Shown here in pieces: positions 32,801 through 44,186 of a stretch of 48,534 bases of DNA. This stretch comes from Cochliopodium minus (lineage: Eukaryota; Discosea; Himatismenida; Cochliopodiidae), in contig JAMYWO010000199.1 of NCBI GenBank assembly GCA_024220525.1, positions 1 to 48,534 of the forward strand. Direction: 5' to 3'. The first letter of the stretch is position 1; every line of letters begins with the position of its first letter. The translations under genes and the position numbers were made by a program. The notes below the pieces were generated by a model that saw only the letters and a program-made list of their open reading frames with translations, was not told the origin of the DNA and ran no database searches.

Positions 32801-34081
32801 TGTCAAAATTTTTTTAGGACAAAATCTGGGTGTTCAAGGTAAGAATTTCTTTTGAATAAACATTTGGGGACTTTTTTTTTTTAATTATTAATTTTTAGGA
32901 GGTGTTTGGAACCCTGTGGGTAGTCAAGACAAAGACAAGTTTTATGAGTGTAAAATTTATAAAAAAAAATTTTTTAATTGTTTTTAAATTTTAATTTTTT
33001 TTTATTTAATTAGTTTTTAATTTTTAATTTTTAATTTTTATTTTTATTTTTGAAATTGTTTATTTTATTTATTTTTATATTTTTTAAAAAGCAATGAAAT
33101 GGCTTGAGGAAATGGTAAAATGTCCAGCGACACAAGGATCTGCAGATGGAGTGAGAGACGGACTCAAAATGGCAGTGGAAGTAACCGCCAAATTGAAAGA
33201 CGAGAAAATGAATCTCATCCTCGAAAACATGTTTGACATCGCCACCAAAAAATATCCCAAAATTGCTGATGAAGTCAATGGCATGAGAAGTGATTTATCA
33301 CTCAAAATCATGTGGACTGAAGCATGGGATTGGATAAAAGTATAATTTTAAATTTTTTATTATTTTAATAATCGATAATTTAATTTTAAAATTTTTTTAT
33401 GATAAATTTTTCAACACATTTTTTTGATTAATTAATTTTTTTTGATTAATTTTGTGATCAATTTTTTTTTCAATTTTATTTTATAATTAATTTTTTTTTT
33501 TTCCATTTGATAATTTTTAAATAGATTGGGGGTGGTGGAAAAGAAAGGTTTCAAAAGGGAAGAGAAATTTTCGAAAAAATTTTGACCAAAAAAATTGATG
33601 ATTATTGGGCTTTGTTTTTCATGGTGATGCTTTTTGATTTTCTTGAAACTTTTTTTTTAATTTTTATTTAATTTGATTTTTTTAATTATAAGATCCTTTT
33701 AATTTAATTTTTTAAAATTTTTTTTCTTTTTTAAAGGGAGGATGTTGGCTTTGGGATGGTAATCCAGAAATGGCAGAATCTTACTTTTTACAAGGAACCA
33801 AAGTGACGCCATCCAACCCCCATTGTTTCATGTGTCTTGCTCAATGTATGTCCCAACAAAAAAGAGAGAAGGAGGCGGTTGAATTGGTCAGCCACATGTT
33901 TGTAGAGAGCTCTGTATTGTTTGACAGGGTCCCCTTTGAGGATGATCATAAAGTCAAACTTGTTGATGCTCTCAAGGTCGCTCGTGATATTTTGGGCAGC
34001 TATTCTCAGCAGTTTTTGGATATATTCAACAATGCAAAGAAGAAATATCCTTCTGCAATGGATTTTTTCAATAAAATTTAA
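29835..34081 (+). CDS. Phytanoyl-CoA dioxygenase-like domain fused to a TPR-like region
   Basis: Fourteen exons (29835-29970, 30069-30200, 30263-30339, 30404-30420, 30473-30498, 30625-30786, 30876-30996, 31301-31571, 31904-32093, 32818-32838, 32899-32949, 33092-33339, 33525-33623, 33737-34081) give 631 residues. Residues 5-280 look like PhyH: FYTDGYIILRNVV at the start, WHIDG for the iron-binding H-x-D, and HYNLAHSIAPNCSSKIR...YKLYFRV for the distal His and the 2-oxoglutarate-binding Arg. The C-terminal part (about 400-631) is helical with TPR-like repeats (ERFQKGREIFEKIL; AESYFLQGTKVTPSNPHCFMCLAQCM). This is an Fe(II)/2-oxoglutarate oxygenase by motif; substrate unknown. The donor of the ninth exon could alternatively be 15 bp upstream, which would delete five residues. 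Tiny exons of 17, 21 and 26 bp occur. Confidence 0.75.
32230..32817 (+). repeat. 229-bp tandem repeat, 2.6 copies, inside an intron
   Basis: Units begin at 32230, 32459 and 32688 with ACAGTTAAAGTGACTTATAA. The first two are 229 bp each, and the third breaks off at the intron's 3' splice site (32816-32817). The copies differ by scattered substitutions and one or two short indels. Each unit's first ~66 bp can form a hairpin (outer ATCAAT/ATTGAT, inner CTCT/AGAG). The array accounts for most of the unusually long 724-bp intron 32094-32817. Confidence 0.9.
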
Positions 34082-34657
34082 ATTTGATTAAAGAAAAACC
34101 TTTTTTAAAGTTATTTTCATTCATTAATTTTAAATATAATTTTTTTATTCTTAGAAATGTTTTTTTTAAGAAATGTCTTCGTTTGCTTCTCCAAAATAAT
34201 TGAAAGATGGCAAAGTTTTTTGAGAGCGAATTAATAAAGAATGTTTTGGCTTTTTCAAACCCACTAAATAAATTTTTAATCAAATAAAATAAAAATAAAA
34301 AAAGATGAAGAGTATATCAGGTTTGATGGATTTGTAGGAACAAGATGTTACAATTTAGAGCTTACATATCCATAAATGAAAAGATAAATCTAGTCGATTT
34401 TACGGTGGGATTAAAAAAGTTAAAATGAAATAAAAAATTCCTTTTTGAAAGATAAAGTGAAAAGTTTTTGGATAAATTAGGAATGTTCGAGAAAAAAGAT
34501 CATTGAAGAAAATTTAAATCCAAAAATTTAAATCCAACTAAAAAATTTGTTTTTTAAATTACTTCTCTAGGATGAAATTTCCTTTATCTTGTTGATCATA
34601 AAAAATTTTTGTGATTTTTATTTACTCAATAATTTGAATACACTGAAATATAAAAAA
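34082..34657. other. Intergenic region, PhyH-TPR gene to phosphodiesterase gene
   Basis: 576 bp, AT-rich, of moderate complexity around 34150-34560. A minus-strand open frame (34283-34068) has no ATG and a Lys/Phe composition typical of noise. No RNA gene structure is recognised. Confidence 0.45.
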
Positions 34658-36661
34658 ATGAAAGAGGAATATTTAATTTATGAGAAACCAAACAATATAT
34701 CCAAGCCTATTGATACCAATAAATTGGCTACATTGATTATCATGTGCATTTTCCTTTCATTGACCATCGTTTCCATCATCTTAATTATTACAAAGGCTAC
34801 ACCCAATAAAACATTTTATGTGGTATGTGTGGGTGTATATGGAGGATTGGATCTATCCAACCTCAACGCCTTCTTGATAGGCGAGAATAAAATTGCCAAA
34901 AAATCTCCGCGAACATTCATCTCGATGGATGCAGGGAATATATTGAATGGCATAAAGAAGGGGATAACAAATGATGCTTTTCTTCAATATAGCAAAACAA
35001 ATAAAAATTTAACTGATTCTGGAGATGTATTTAGGTAAAATTATAAAAATTTGCAAAATAATAAATCAAAGATGATTTCAATAATAAAAGATTATGTATG
35101 GAATGAAGAATTAATTCAAATCATTATAATATGCAAATTTTAATAAAGACATTAATTTAAAAAATAATAATAAATTTAATTAATATAATTTTTTAATTAA
35201 ATTTAATATTATTTTTAATTTAAATTTTGATCATTGTCATTTTTATTTTCTTTCAATAAGAAACCTGATTAAGGGATATTTGTTAACTCATGACCATTTG
35301 GATCACATTGCAGGACTGGTAATTGACTCAACAGACGGAACTACATCCAATATATACGGCACCAACAACACGATAAATGGTAAGAAGAAATAAAATAAAT
35401 TATCAAAAACAATTTTTCAAAAAAATATTTTTTTAAAAAGATTTAATTATATTTTTTTTTTGAAAAGGAATATCGAACAACATATTTAATTGGGAAATTT
35501 GGCCAAATTTTTTAAATATTGGTCCAAAACCTTTGAATGTATATAATGTAAATGGGTAAAAAAATTTAAAATTTATAAAATCGACTTAATTATTTAAAAA
35601 AAATAATTTTTTATTCATTTTATTTTATTTCTTTTATTTTTTATTTCAATTTTTAATTTTTAATTTTTAATTTTAATTTTTAATTTTAATTTTTAATTTT
35701 AATTTTTAATTTTTAATTTTTTAATAGTGTTGAATATGGTGAATGGTTTGACTTAAAAAACACAAATTTCAAAGCTATGGCGTTTCCTCTTAGTCACGGA
35801 ACCAATCCCGTCACAGAACAAAAAAAACTTTCCACTGCTTATTTGTTAAAGTTGAATGATCAATATTTGTTGTACTTTGGTGATACTGGTAAAATGCAGG
35901 AAAAATAATAAAAAAAAAATAAGAAAAAATAAAAATAATAAAAAAATAATAAAAAACAAAAAAGTGTGGAATTAAAAAATAAAAAATAAATAAAATATGA
36001 AATTTAAAAAAATTGTTATCAAAAAATTAAAAAAAATAATTGAAAAATTAACAAAAAATAAAAAAAAAAAAAAAAAGAAAAAAAGAAAAAAAGAAAATTA
36101 TTATCGAAAAATAAAAAATAAAAAATAAAAATATGAAATAAAAAATGGAAAAATAACATAATTTTTTAGGCCCAGACTATATTGAAAATGTGAGTTACAT
36201 AAGTGAAATATGGGACTTTATAGCACCTTTGGTCTCCAACAACACACTTAGTGCCATTTTCATGGAGTGTTCTTATACTAACTCCCAGCCTGATAACTTG
36301 TTGTTTGGACATCTCAATCCTAAGTGGCTTTTGAATGAGCTTCATGGTTTACAAACTAAAGTATAAAAATAAAAATAAAAAACTAAAAAATATAAAAATA
36401 AAAAAAAATAAAAAAAATCAAAAATAGAAAATAAAAAATAAAAAATAAAAAATAAAAAACTTTTCTCAGGTTTCGTTGTTTTCCAAACAAAAATATCCAC
36501 TTTCCAATTTGAATGTAGTGATAACCCATATCAAACCCTCCAACCTTATTTATTCCATGACCTACTCCTCTTCCGAAACCATTCAACAACAAATCAAGTC
36601 GGGAAACGACATGAAGATCACTTTCGTCTTTCCTCAACAAGGTTTATTGTTGACTTTTTGA
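34658..36661 (+). CDS. Class II 3',5'-cyclic-nucleotide phosphodiesterase, membrane-anchored
   Basis: Six exons (34658-35034, 35261-35379, 35468-35555, 35728-35888, 36170-36360, 36470-36661) give 375 residues. I chose the ATG at 34658 behind an A-run; the frame is open further up but without ATG. Residues 22-47 are a single hydrophobic helix, so the enzyme is probably a type II membrane protein. The catalytic domain starts YVVCVGVYGGLD. It carries the class II signature HDHLDHIAGLVIDS (a metallo-beta-lactamase-like zinc site), then SHGTN, YFGDTG, MECSY, GHLNP and VITHIKP, in the order seen in yeast PDE1 and Dictyostelium PdsA. It should hydrolyse cAMP and perhaps cGMP, facing the lumen or the outside if the anchor is oriented as predicted. 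It is the only clear cyclic-nucleotide enzyme in the window. Confidence 0.93.
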
Positions 36662-36852
36662 ATGATGATTTTTTTTATTATTTTATTTTGTGAATTAAAA
36701 ACGTTGATATTTAAAAAAAACTTTTTATCTCGATCAACAGTAAACCTCATTTAATTTTACAAAACAAAATAATACAAAAAATTCTCTTTGCTTCAAAATC
36801 TTTAAATTTTTTTGTTTAATATTTAAATAATATTTTTTAATGTTTCCATTTA

Positions 36853-39801
36853 TTATCTGTAAATGATATCCATGTAAGATTTCAACAAATCTCCAACCAC
36901 CTCCCTATCACCAAAATCTGCAGCCATTCCATAAATTCCTAGATAAAATAAAAATAATGTAAAATCAATTGAAAAATAATAAAAAAAATAAAAAAAGAAA
37001 ATAAAAATAAATAAAAAAAAGAAAATGTAAAAAAATTTAAAAAAATAAAATATTAAAAGATTTAAAAAAAAATAAAAAAATAAAAAGAATATTATACCTG
37101 CAATTCCCTTTTTAAATTTGTTGGTATCACTTGTAACCTCCAAAAAGGACTCCTTCAAATCTTTCAAGAAAAGTTGGCAGTCGAACTTGGATCTGCTTCC
37201 CACTTGGATCTGTGCAGAAATTGGCCTTTGCAAATAGTTTATTTTCCAGTGTTTGTTGTTCATACAAGCTGCTACTTGATAAATCACTTTTGGGTCTCCT
37301 ACAATGTAAAAATTAAATTATTTTAAAATGTATTAATTTTTATTTAAAATGTATTAATAATTTTTATTTTTATTTTAATCATTTTTTTTAATATTTATTT
37401 CATTTTTTTTTAAATTTTTTAATTTTTTTTTTTTTTTCATTTTGATTATTTTATTTCCATTATTTTTATTTTATTTAAAAAAATTTTTAAAACCTTTTTC
37501 AACAGCAAAAGCAATACAGCAGGCGATAGGATCACCAACCAATTTGATACCCTCTATTTTCGAAATTCCCTCCTTCAACTCTGTGAAAGTCTTGTTGATT
37601 TGCTCTGCGATTTCCTTGTATCCCTTTCTTCCTAACAAAGTGATTGTGGACTATAAAAAAAAAATTGAATAATAAAAAAAATAAAATAAAATAAAATGAA
37701 GATAAAAAATAATAAATTATAAATGACATGAATAACATAAAATAAAAATAAAAAATCTATTTAAAAAAAAAATAGAAAAAAATCTTTTTAAATAAAAAAA
37801 TAATTAAATTTATTTATTACCCAACTTTGTGCGATAATTCCTCCAGGTCTGAAACAAAAATTAATAAATGTTTTTAAAAAAAAAAATAAATAATTTTAGA
37901 AATACCTTGATCCAGACATTGTTGGAGAACAGCTAAATTGTTTATTTTAATCATTATTAGTTAATTTTTTTAATTTTTTAACATTTTAAAATATTTTTTA
38001 TTTTATTTTTTCATTTTCTTTTTTTTTACTATAATCCTCCGCTCCAATCAGTGTACGAGTAAAACTGAAATTTTCTCAACTCTGGATTTTTGTACAAAAT
38101 GATGGAAGAACCCTTAGGACCAAATCCATACTAAATTTAAAAAAAAATGATTAAAAATAAAATTAAAATGTGTACACATTTAAAAATAATCAAAATAATC
38201 AAAATAAATAAATATTTTAAAAATATTTTAATAAATTCTCAAAAAATAAAAATAAAAAAAAATGTTAAAGTATTTCAATAAATTCAAAAAAAAAAAAATT
38301 CATGTTTTTTACTTTGTGGATATCTGCAGAGATGGATGTAACTCCTGGTACAGAAAAGTCAAACTTGACGTCAGTGTGTTTCAAGTCATTCAAGAAAGGG
38401 AGAATGAAAGCACCTAAGCAAGCGTCAACGTGGAATAAAACCTTCAAAAAAAAAAAAAGATTATAAAATAATCAAAAAAAAATAAAAAAATAAAAAAATA
38501 AAAATGATAATAAAAAATAAAATAAATTAATCAAAAATAAATAAAAAATAAAAAAATAAAAATTACTTTATGTTTGAGTGCAATTTGACCAATTTCAGAA
38601 ATAGGGTCAACAACACCGTGAGGGAAGGTGGGAGCGTTGGCAACAATCAAGATGGTGTTTCTGTTGATCAAAGACTCTACTCTCTTGGGATCTATCTTCC
38701 CGTCTTTCTCTACCTCCACCACCACTGGCTTTATTTTAAAGTAGTAGCACCCTTTTAAGAAAGCAGGATGTGATGTACATGGGATTATCACTTCCGGGAA
38801 TACGATTCCTGTTATACAAAAAAAAATTAATTAATAAAATCTGATAATAAATTCAAAGGATTTAAATTTTTATTTTGATGGATAATTCAAAAAATTAAAA
38901 GACATATAATATAATAAAAAAAATAAAAAAATAAAAAAATTAAAAATTATTTTTGTTTGTCCAAATAAGTTGATAAAAAAAGTTTATTTGGATGAAAAGA
39001 GTGTTTTTTTTTTGTTAAACAAGAATAGATACCATTAACTTCTTCTCCGTATGTTCTTGCGGATTTGAGAGCCATCATAATACTCTCTGTACCTCCACTT
39101 GTGTGAGACCCTGTGGTGTTCTCATCTCCACCCAACAAATTTGCAGTCATTCCTTTTTTAAAAAAATAAAAATTAAAGAATCAAGAAAATTAAAGATTAA
39201 AGATTGGGATGCATTTGATGATTCTTTTTTTTTTTTCTTACTCACTAATTCCACCTCGAATTTTCTTAGCGCCGGAAATATTGCAGGAAACAATCCATTC
39301 GAATCATTGAAGAGCACATATGATTTATTGATTGCATCTTTGAGTTCAGTCTTCTCCCAATCGTAATAAATTCCTCCAAATGCTTTAATTTGAAGCGATA
39401 AAAAAAAATTAATAAAATTTAATTTGGGATTTTGATCTTCCCCTTTCAATTTTACCTTTTGCTTCTTTATATTCAACTTCACATGATCTTAATGAATTGA
39501 GATTATTAACAAATGTTTCCACTTTGAATGGTTCTTCAGGGAATTTTGTAATTTTGCCGAAGGGATCATTCATGTTCTTTTCTCCTTCAGATACAAATTC
39601 CTTCATCTTTTCCAAGGTATCATTCAATTCATTATCCAACATTTGTTGGCCACCGGGAATAGTCTTTACCAATTTGATCAAGAGTCTATCAAAATTCTTT
39701 ATTACATATTTTGCTCCATATAAAAGAGTCAATATACAAAAAGCATGTTCACTGAGAGTAAACCAACTCGAATTATTCAAAGAATCTTTTATTCTATCCA
39801 T
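36853..39801 (-). CDS. Sphingosine-1-phosphate lyase
   Basis: Eleven minus-strand exons (39801-39456, 39382-39242, 39152-39033, 38808-38567, 38441-38313, 38130-38030, 37932-37906, 37848-37821, 37650-37494, 37298-37098, 36938-36853) give 525 residues. An N-terminal membrane segment at about 17-37 suits the ER-anchored topology of the family (lumenal N-terminus, cytosolic catalytic domain). The fold-type-I PLP domain shows [11 protein letters not shown] (phosphate binding), [12 protein letters not shown], and [15 protein letters not shown] with the PLP lysine in [23 protein letters not shown] follows, which is diagnostic for S1P lyase. The reaction is the irreversible retro-aldol cleavage of sphingosine-1-phosphate to a long-chain aldehyde and phosphoethanolamine. 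Two exons are only 27 and 28 bp. The call is firm. Confidence 0.95.
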
Positions 39802-40178
39802 CAGTCAAATTCAAAATCAAAATTTTTTTTTTTTATAAATTAGAAAGAGAATTTCTTTTTCTATTCAATCAAAAGTTGATTCGTGCTATCTTCGCTTGTT
39901 TTTCGAAAAATTTTTCTTAATATGATTGTAATAGATAAGATCAAAATGATTCATCGGAGGAATTAGCTTAAATTGAATATGAAAATAGAAATTATACAGG
40001 ACACCCCCTATTATGAAAGGTAAATCAATAAACATTCATTCAAGAAAAAGAAAAAATGCCTAATTTATTCATGATTAATAAAAATTGGAGATTAAAATAT
40101 CTGTTTAAATAATTTATATATTTATTTTTCCATTTTTTTTTTTTGATTCAAACAATTTATAGAAATTAAATAAACTTC
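39802..40178. other. Intergenic region, S1P lyase 5' side and RPS15 3' side
   Basis: Holds the upstream region of the minus-strand lyase gene and the 3' flank of the ribosomal protein gene. It has a small C-run (ACACCCCCTATTATG near 40000) that stands out from the AT background. No ORF is supported. Confidence 0.5.
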
Positions 40179-40622
40179 TTATTTAAGAGGAGTAAACTTT
40201 GAAGCGTTGGTGGATCCTACTCCAGGTTTTCCGTGTTTAACCATTTTATATGAAATAGAGAATTCAGCAAGATAGTGTCCAACCATTTGAGGTTTAACTT
40301 CAACAGTATTGAAAAGAATTCCATTATATACTCCAATTTGAGCTCCAATCATTTCAGGAACAATAATCATATTTCTCAAGTGAGTTTTTACAAGAGCAGG
40401 TTTTTCGTTAGGTCCTGCTTCTTTACGTGCTTTTCTAATTTTTTTGATAAGTGCATTTGGTCCATATCCTAATGGTCTGTGGGAAAGACGTCTACGTGCA
40501 CGTGTTCCAAGTTTCTCAAGCAATTGGGTGTTGCTGAGTTTCAAAAGTGATTCAAGATCAATACCTCTATAAAAAAATTGTCTGAATGTTCTTTTCTTCT
40601 TTTCTCCTTGTTGATCGGACAT
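40179..40622 (-). CDS. RPS15: 40S ribosomal protein uS19 (S15)
   Basis: An intronless, complete ORF of 147 residues, the normal length. It has the eukaryotic uS19 pattern: [45 protein letters not shown]-like (here [21 protein letters not shown] in the sequence), [10 protein letters not shown] and KHGKPGVG. It lies in the head of the small subunit near the decoding centre. It has no introns, unlike most of its neighbours. It is divergent from the DUS4 gene with 444 bp between the start codons. Confidence 0.98.
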   Translation of the reverse strand: MSDQQGEKKKRTFRQFFYRGIDLESLLKLSNTQLLEKLGTRARRRLSHRPLGYGPNALIKKIRKARKEAGPNEKPALVKTHLRNMIIVPEMIGAQIGVYNGILFNTVEVKPQMVGHYLAEFSISYKMVKHGKPGVGSTNASKFTPLK

Positions 40623-41066
40623 CTTCTCTCCCTTTTTTATATATTATTGTTATATGAGAAAATTATTGATATTATTTACAAAATATTAATTATATATTCC
40701 AATATTTTGATGATATTTTGATTTCACTTTATGTTTCTTTATATATTCTCAATTTATACTATATAATTTCTAAATAAATATTGTATTTACTTAATATTCT
40801 CAATTAAAAATTTATTTACCCTTTAAATTTTTTTTTATTTTTTTTTATTTTTAATTTTAAATATATATTAATGATAAAAAATAATACTCTATTAAAGTAT
40901 AGGATACACTTTAAATAATAATAATAAAAAAAAAATTCTTGATCAATCTGAAGGTATCTTCTTTAAAAACTCTTTCCTTGAAATTTATCATATAAATTAA
41001 ACTCATAATCAAAATATTAACTCAAATCTAATCAAATCTAATAGAATAATTGAATTAAAATCAGAA
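40623..41066. other. Divergent promoter region between RPS15 and DUS4
   Basis: Very AT-rich. Both flanks have short pyrimidine- or A-rich leaders (CTTCTCTCCC next to the RPS15 ATG on the plus strand). No coding or RNA feature is seen. Confidence 0.5.
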
Positions 41067-42237
41067 ATGGAAGAAATAGATCAAATTATTCCAATATATC
41101 AATCATCCAAAAACAGATTATTAGAAATGTTTGGTAATTTATGAAAATAACTTTATTTTTCAAAGAAATATCTTAATGATTAGAAAATAAGAAATTTATC
41201 AAATGTGTTGCACCTATGGTCAGATATAGCAAACAACCATTCAGATTATTTTGGTATTTCATTAAAACAATCCATGGGAATTCCAATATTAAAGTTTATT
41301 ATCATGTAATATAGTAGAAAATGGGGTTGTGATGTTGCATATACACCAAGTAAATCATTTCTTTGAATCGAAAATAATAAAATATAATCAATTCTCCAAA
41401 GTGATTGTGGCAGAAGATTTTGTATTAAGTAAGAAATCAAGAGATAATGAATTTACAACGAATGATGAAGATAGACCATTGATTGTTCAATTCGCAGCGA
41501 AAGATCCTTCCGTATTAGCGAATGCATCCATTTATGTTTCAAAACATTGTGAAGCAATTGATATTAATTGTGGATGTCCTCAAAAATGGGTGATGAAGGA
41601 TGGATATGGATCTGCTTTATTGGAGGATCCTGAATTGATAAGAAATATGGTGAATGAATCAAGAAATGCTTCAGGTATACCTTGTTCTATTAAAATAAGA
41701 GTGGATAAAGATATGAAGAAGACAATAGATCTTGTAAAGAAAGTTGAGAAAGCAGGGGTTTCATTCATTGGTGTAATCAAACTTCAAATCAAACCTATTC
41801 TTTATTTAAAATTTTTTTTTGATGATTAGGTTCATGGAAGAACATTTGAAGAAAGTTCAGGTGTTCCAGCAAGATGGGATGAAATTAAACTTGTCAAGGA
41901 AAATGTGAATGTTCCAGTGATTGCAAATGGAGATATCTTTTCACTCAAAGATGCTTTAAAATGCAAAGAAATTACAAATTGTGATGGTGTGATGAGTGCA
42001 AGAGGTATATTATCTAATCCTGCAATGTATTTGGGTTATGATAAGGTTCCTCATGAATGTATTTCTGATTTTTTGAAGATATCTGTTGATTATGGTTTTG
42101 GCTTTAAATTTGTACATTTTTATTTGATGAGCATGCTCTTTTCTATCCATACCAATCCTGAAAAACAAATATTCAATCGATTGACCACCAATGAAGCTAT
42201 CATTCAGTATTTCAGAGAAAGGAATTTCGATATTTAA
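41067..42237 (+). CDS. tRNA-dihydrouridine synthase, DUS4 type
   Basis: Five exons (41067-41133, 41184-41253, 41315-41349, 41402-41772, 41830-42237) with introns of 50-62 bp give 316 residues, the typical DUS4L length. The FMN TIM barrel is recognisable from KCVAPMVRYSKQPFR and CDVAYTP through IVQFAAKDP and INCGCPQ (with the catalytic Cys) to SIKIRV, GVHGRTFEE, PVIANGDI and MSARGILSNPAM. These match human DUS4L almost block by block. The enzyme reduces uridine 20a/20b in the tRNA D-loop using NADPH and FMN. For the last intron I chose the donor at 41773, since it gives GVHGRT in frame. Its short introns and A/T-ending codons contrast with eIF3c. Confidence 0.93.
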
Positions 42238-42374
42238 TCGGAAATCCTCCAATTTATTTGTTTTATATGTGAATATATATGCCTGGACCTCAATAAATCT
42301 ATTTATAAACCCAATTCTAATCTTTTTCTTATCAGTTTCATCATCTTCATTTGATATTTGTAAAAATAAAAAAA

Positions 42375-43961
42375 ATGAGCAAAAATATAAAAGTTGAATT
42401 TACTGTCAAGATAAATTTTATGGATGATTTGCCTGCCACATTGGATAATGTCGATATGTATTACGACTTCCTATTTTTGGTTTTCAAAAACTAATTTTTT
42501 ATATTTGATAGATATATCAAATGGAAGAGAGGCAGCAAATTGAAAGGTAGATATAAAAATGGAATGTAATTGAATTTATTATTAATGATCCTCTTCATTT
42601 GATTTTAGGCATTACACAAAAGACAATATCAAGATTTGGAAAAGCTGAAGTAAATGACGAGATTAAAATCACATCTACAATGATTCCAAATGGCAATGAT
42701 ACTTATAAAGGAAAGATATTGGATTTTTCACTTGCTTGTGTAAAAAAAAAAAAGATTCAAAATTAATTTATATATCAAATATTGCTAACAAATCTTCTAT
42801 TCACATTTGGATTCAGCCAAACAATACATATTTTATAATAAAGTATTTAAATTTAATTCATACAATAATAATTCAAAGAATTTCTATAAATTTTGAAATG
42901 AAACAAAATTCTATTTCACTCACAAAGCTATCAACATAAATCTTTCAATAAAATTTCTTTGAAAAATTAAATTAAATTTTTTTCGTTTTTGGATTTGTAG
43001 GGAAAAGATAAGATCAAGATCTCAAAGACCTACATCAATTTGGCAGACTTTGTAAAAACAACAGAATTTACAGAACACGTAGTCAAAGCTTTTCTCAAAC
43101 TTCACACATGTCTGATACATTGCTCTGTCAAAGCAGAAATCAAAACAAGTTCTCTTAAAGGTGATGATGAAGGAGGATCAGATGAAGAAACATCAGAAGT
43201 AAATTATTTTTTTTTTTTGATTTGAATTTTTTTTTATTTTTTTTATTTTTTATTTTTTTTTTTCATTTTTTTTTACTTTTTTTATTGAATTTTTTTCATT
43301 TTTTTTTTGATTTTTGATTTTTTCAATTAGGATACTTCATCTGTGAAGGGCATCTATGGTAATACTCCCAAAAAAGAAAAAAAGGAGAAGAAAGAGTCCC
43401 TCCTTTCCAGAACTTTCTCCAAGTCCAACCTAAAAAAAACTGAGCCACTCACTCCTTTTCCTGGTGTCAATCTGAAAGGAGAAAAGTCTTCTACAGTACA
43501 AAAATTTTTTATTCATATTTTTTATTCATTTTTCATTTTTCATTTCATTATTTCTTCATTTTTTTATTTTTACAATTTTTAATTTTTAATTTTTTCATTT
43601 TTAATTTTTTCATTTTTTATTTGATTTTATTTTTATTTATTTTTAGATTTTTTATTTTTTTATTTTTTTATTTTTACATATTTTTATTTTTCATTATTTT
43701 TTTTATTTTATTTTTCATTATTTTTTTATTTTAGATTTTTTATTTTAAATTGATTATTTATTTTTTAAAAAGGGACTAGAGTTGGAAATCAAGAGGCTCA
43801 AAGAAATCATCGAAAACAACGAACATGACAACAAAAAGAAGGAAGAAAAGCTCAAAGAAGCCAACAACGAGAACGAGACGCTCAGAAAGAGAATCTCTTT
43901 ATTCGAAACTTCCCTTTCTGAAAATAACAAAAAAGACAAAAATGTGGAGCTATTAAATACT
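42375..43961 (+). CDS. NT-C2 (EEIG1/EHBP1-type) domain protein, 3' end missing
   Basis: Six exons (42375-42457, 42512-42546, 42609-42739, 43001-43198, 43331-43495, 43773-43961) give 267 codons without a stop. Residues 1-150 fit the NT-C2 membrane-binding domain: KVEFTVKINFMDDLP, IYIKWKRGSKLKG, and the late YINLADFV strand. A charged linker with KKEKKEKKESLL follows, and exon 6 is a classic coiled coil (EIKRLKEIIENNEHDN). In EHBP1 and EEIG1 relatives NT-C2 attaches a coiled coil to membranes. The last exon ends in a good donor (ACT|GTAAAA), but the next acceptor downstream belongs to a serine hydroxymethyltransferase in a different phase. The gene's 3' part is therefore absent from the window, probably lost in an assembly join at 44068-44184. 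Confidence 0.8.
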
Positions 43962-44067
43962 GTAAAATTTATTTTAAATTATTTTTTAAATTAAAATTTT
44001 CATTTCACTTTAAAAATTGAACATTTTTTGTTTTTTATTTATTTTAAAATTTTTATTTTTAAAGTTA

Positions 44068-44184
44068 AAATATTTTTTATTTTTATTTTTATTTTTATTT
44101 TTATTTTTATTTTTATTTTTATTTTTATTTTTATTTTTTTTTTTATTTTTATTTTTATTTTTATTTTTATTTTTTTTTTTTTTT
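44068..44184. repeat. (ATTTTT)n tract between two unrelated half-genes
   Basis: About 18 units of ATTTTT with one slip. It is the same hexamer as at the window start. It separates the donor of the NT-C2 gene from the acceptor of the hydroxymethyltransferase fragment and is the likely site of a collapsed or false join. Confidence 0.85.
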
Positions 44185-44186
44185 AG

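Noticed and set aside
32230-32817. CRISPR-like or transposon interpretation of the repeats
   Set aside because: Units are contiguous 229-bp copies without spacers, terminal inverted repeats or coding capacity, and they sit inside a eukaryotic intron.
34068-34283. Minus-strand frame between the PhyH-TPR and phosphodiesterase genes
   Set aside because: No ATG, Lys/Phe composition expected from AT-rich DNA, and it overlaps the 3' end of the PhyH-TPR gene.
42740-42939. Open frame continuing past the third NT-C2 exon
   Set aside because: It has no NT-C2 features; the donor at 42740 and the acceptor at 42999-43000 restore the domain in frame.
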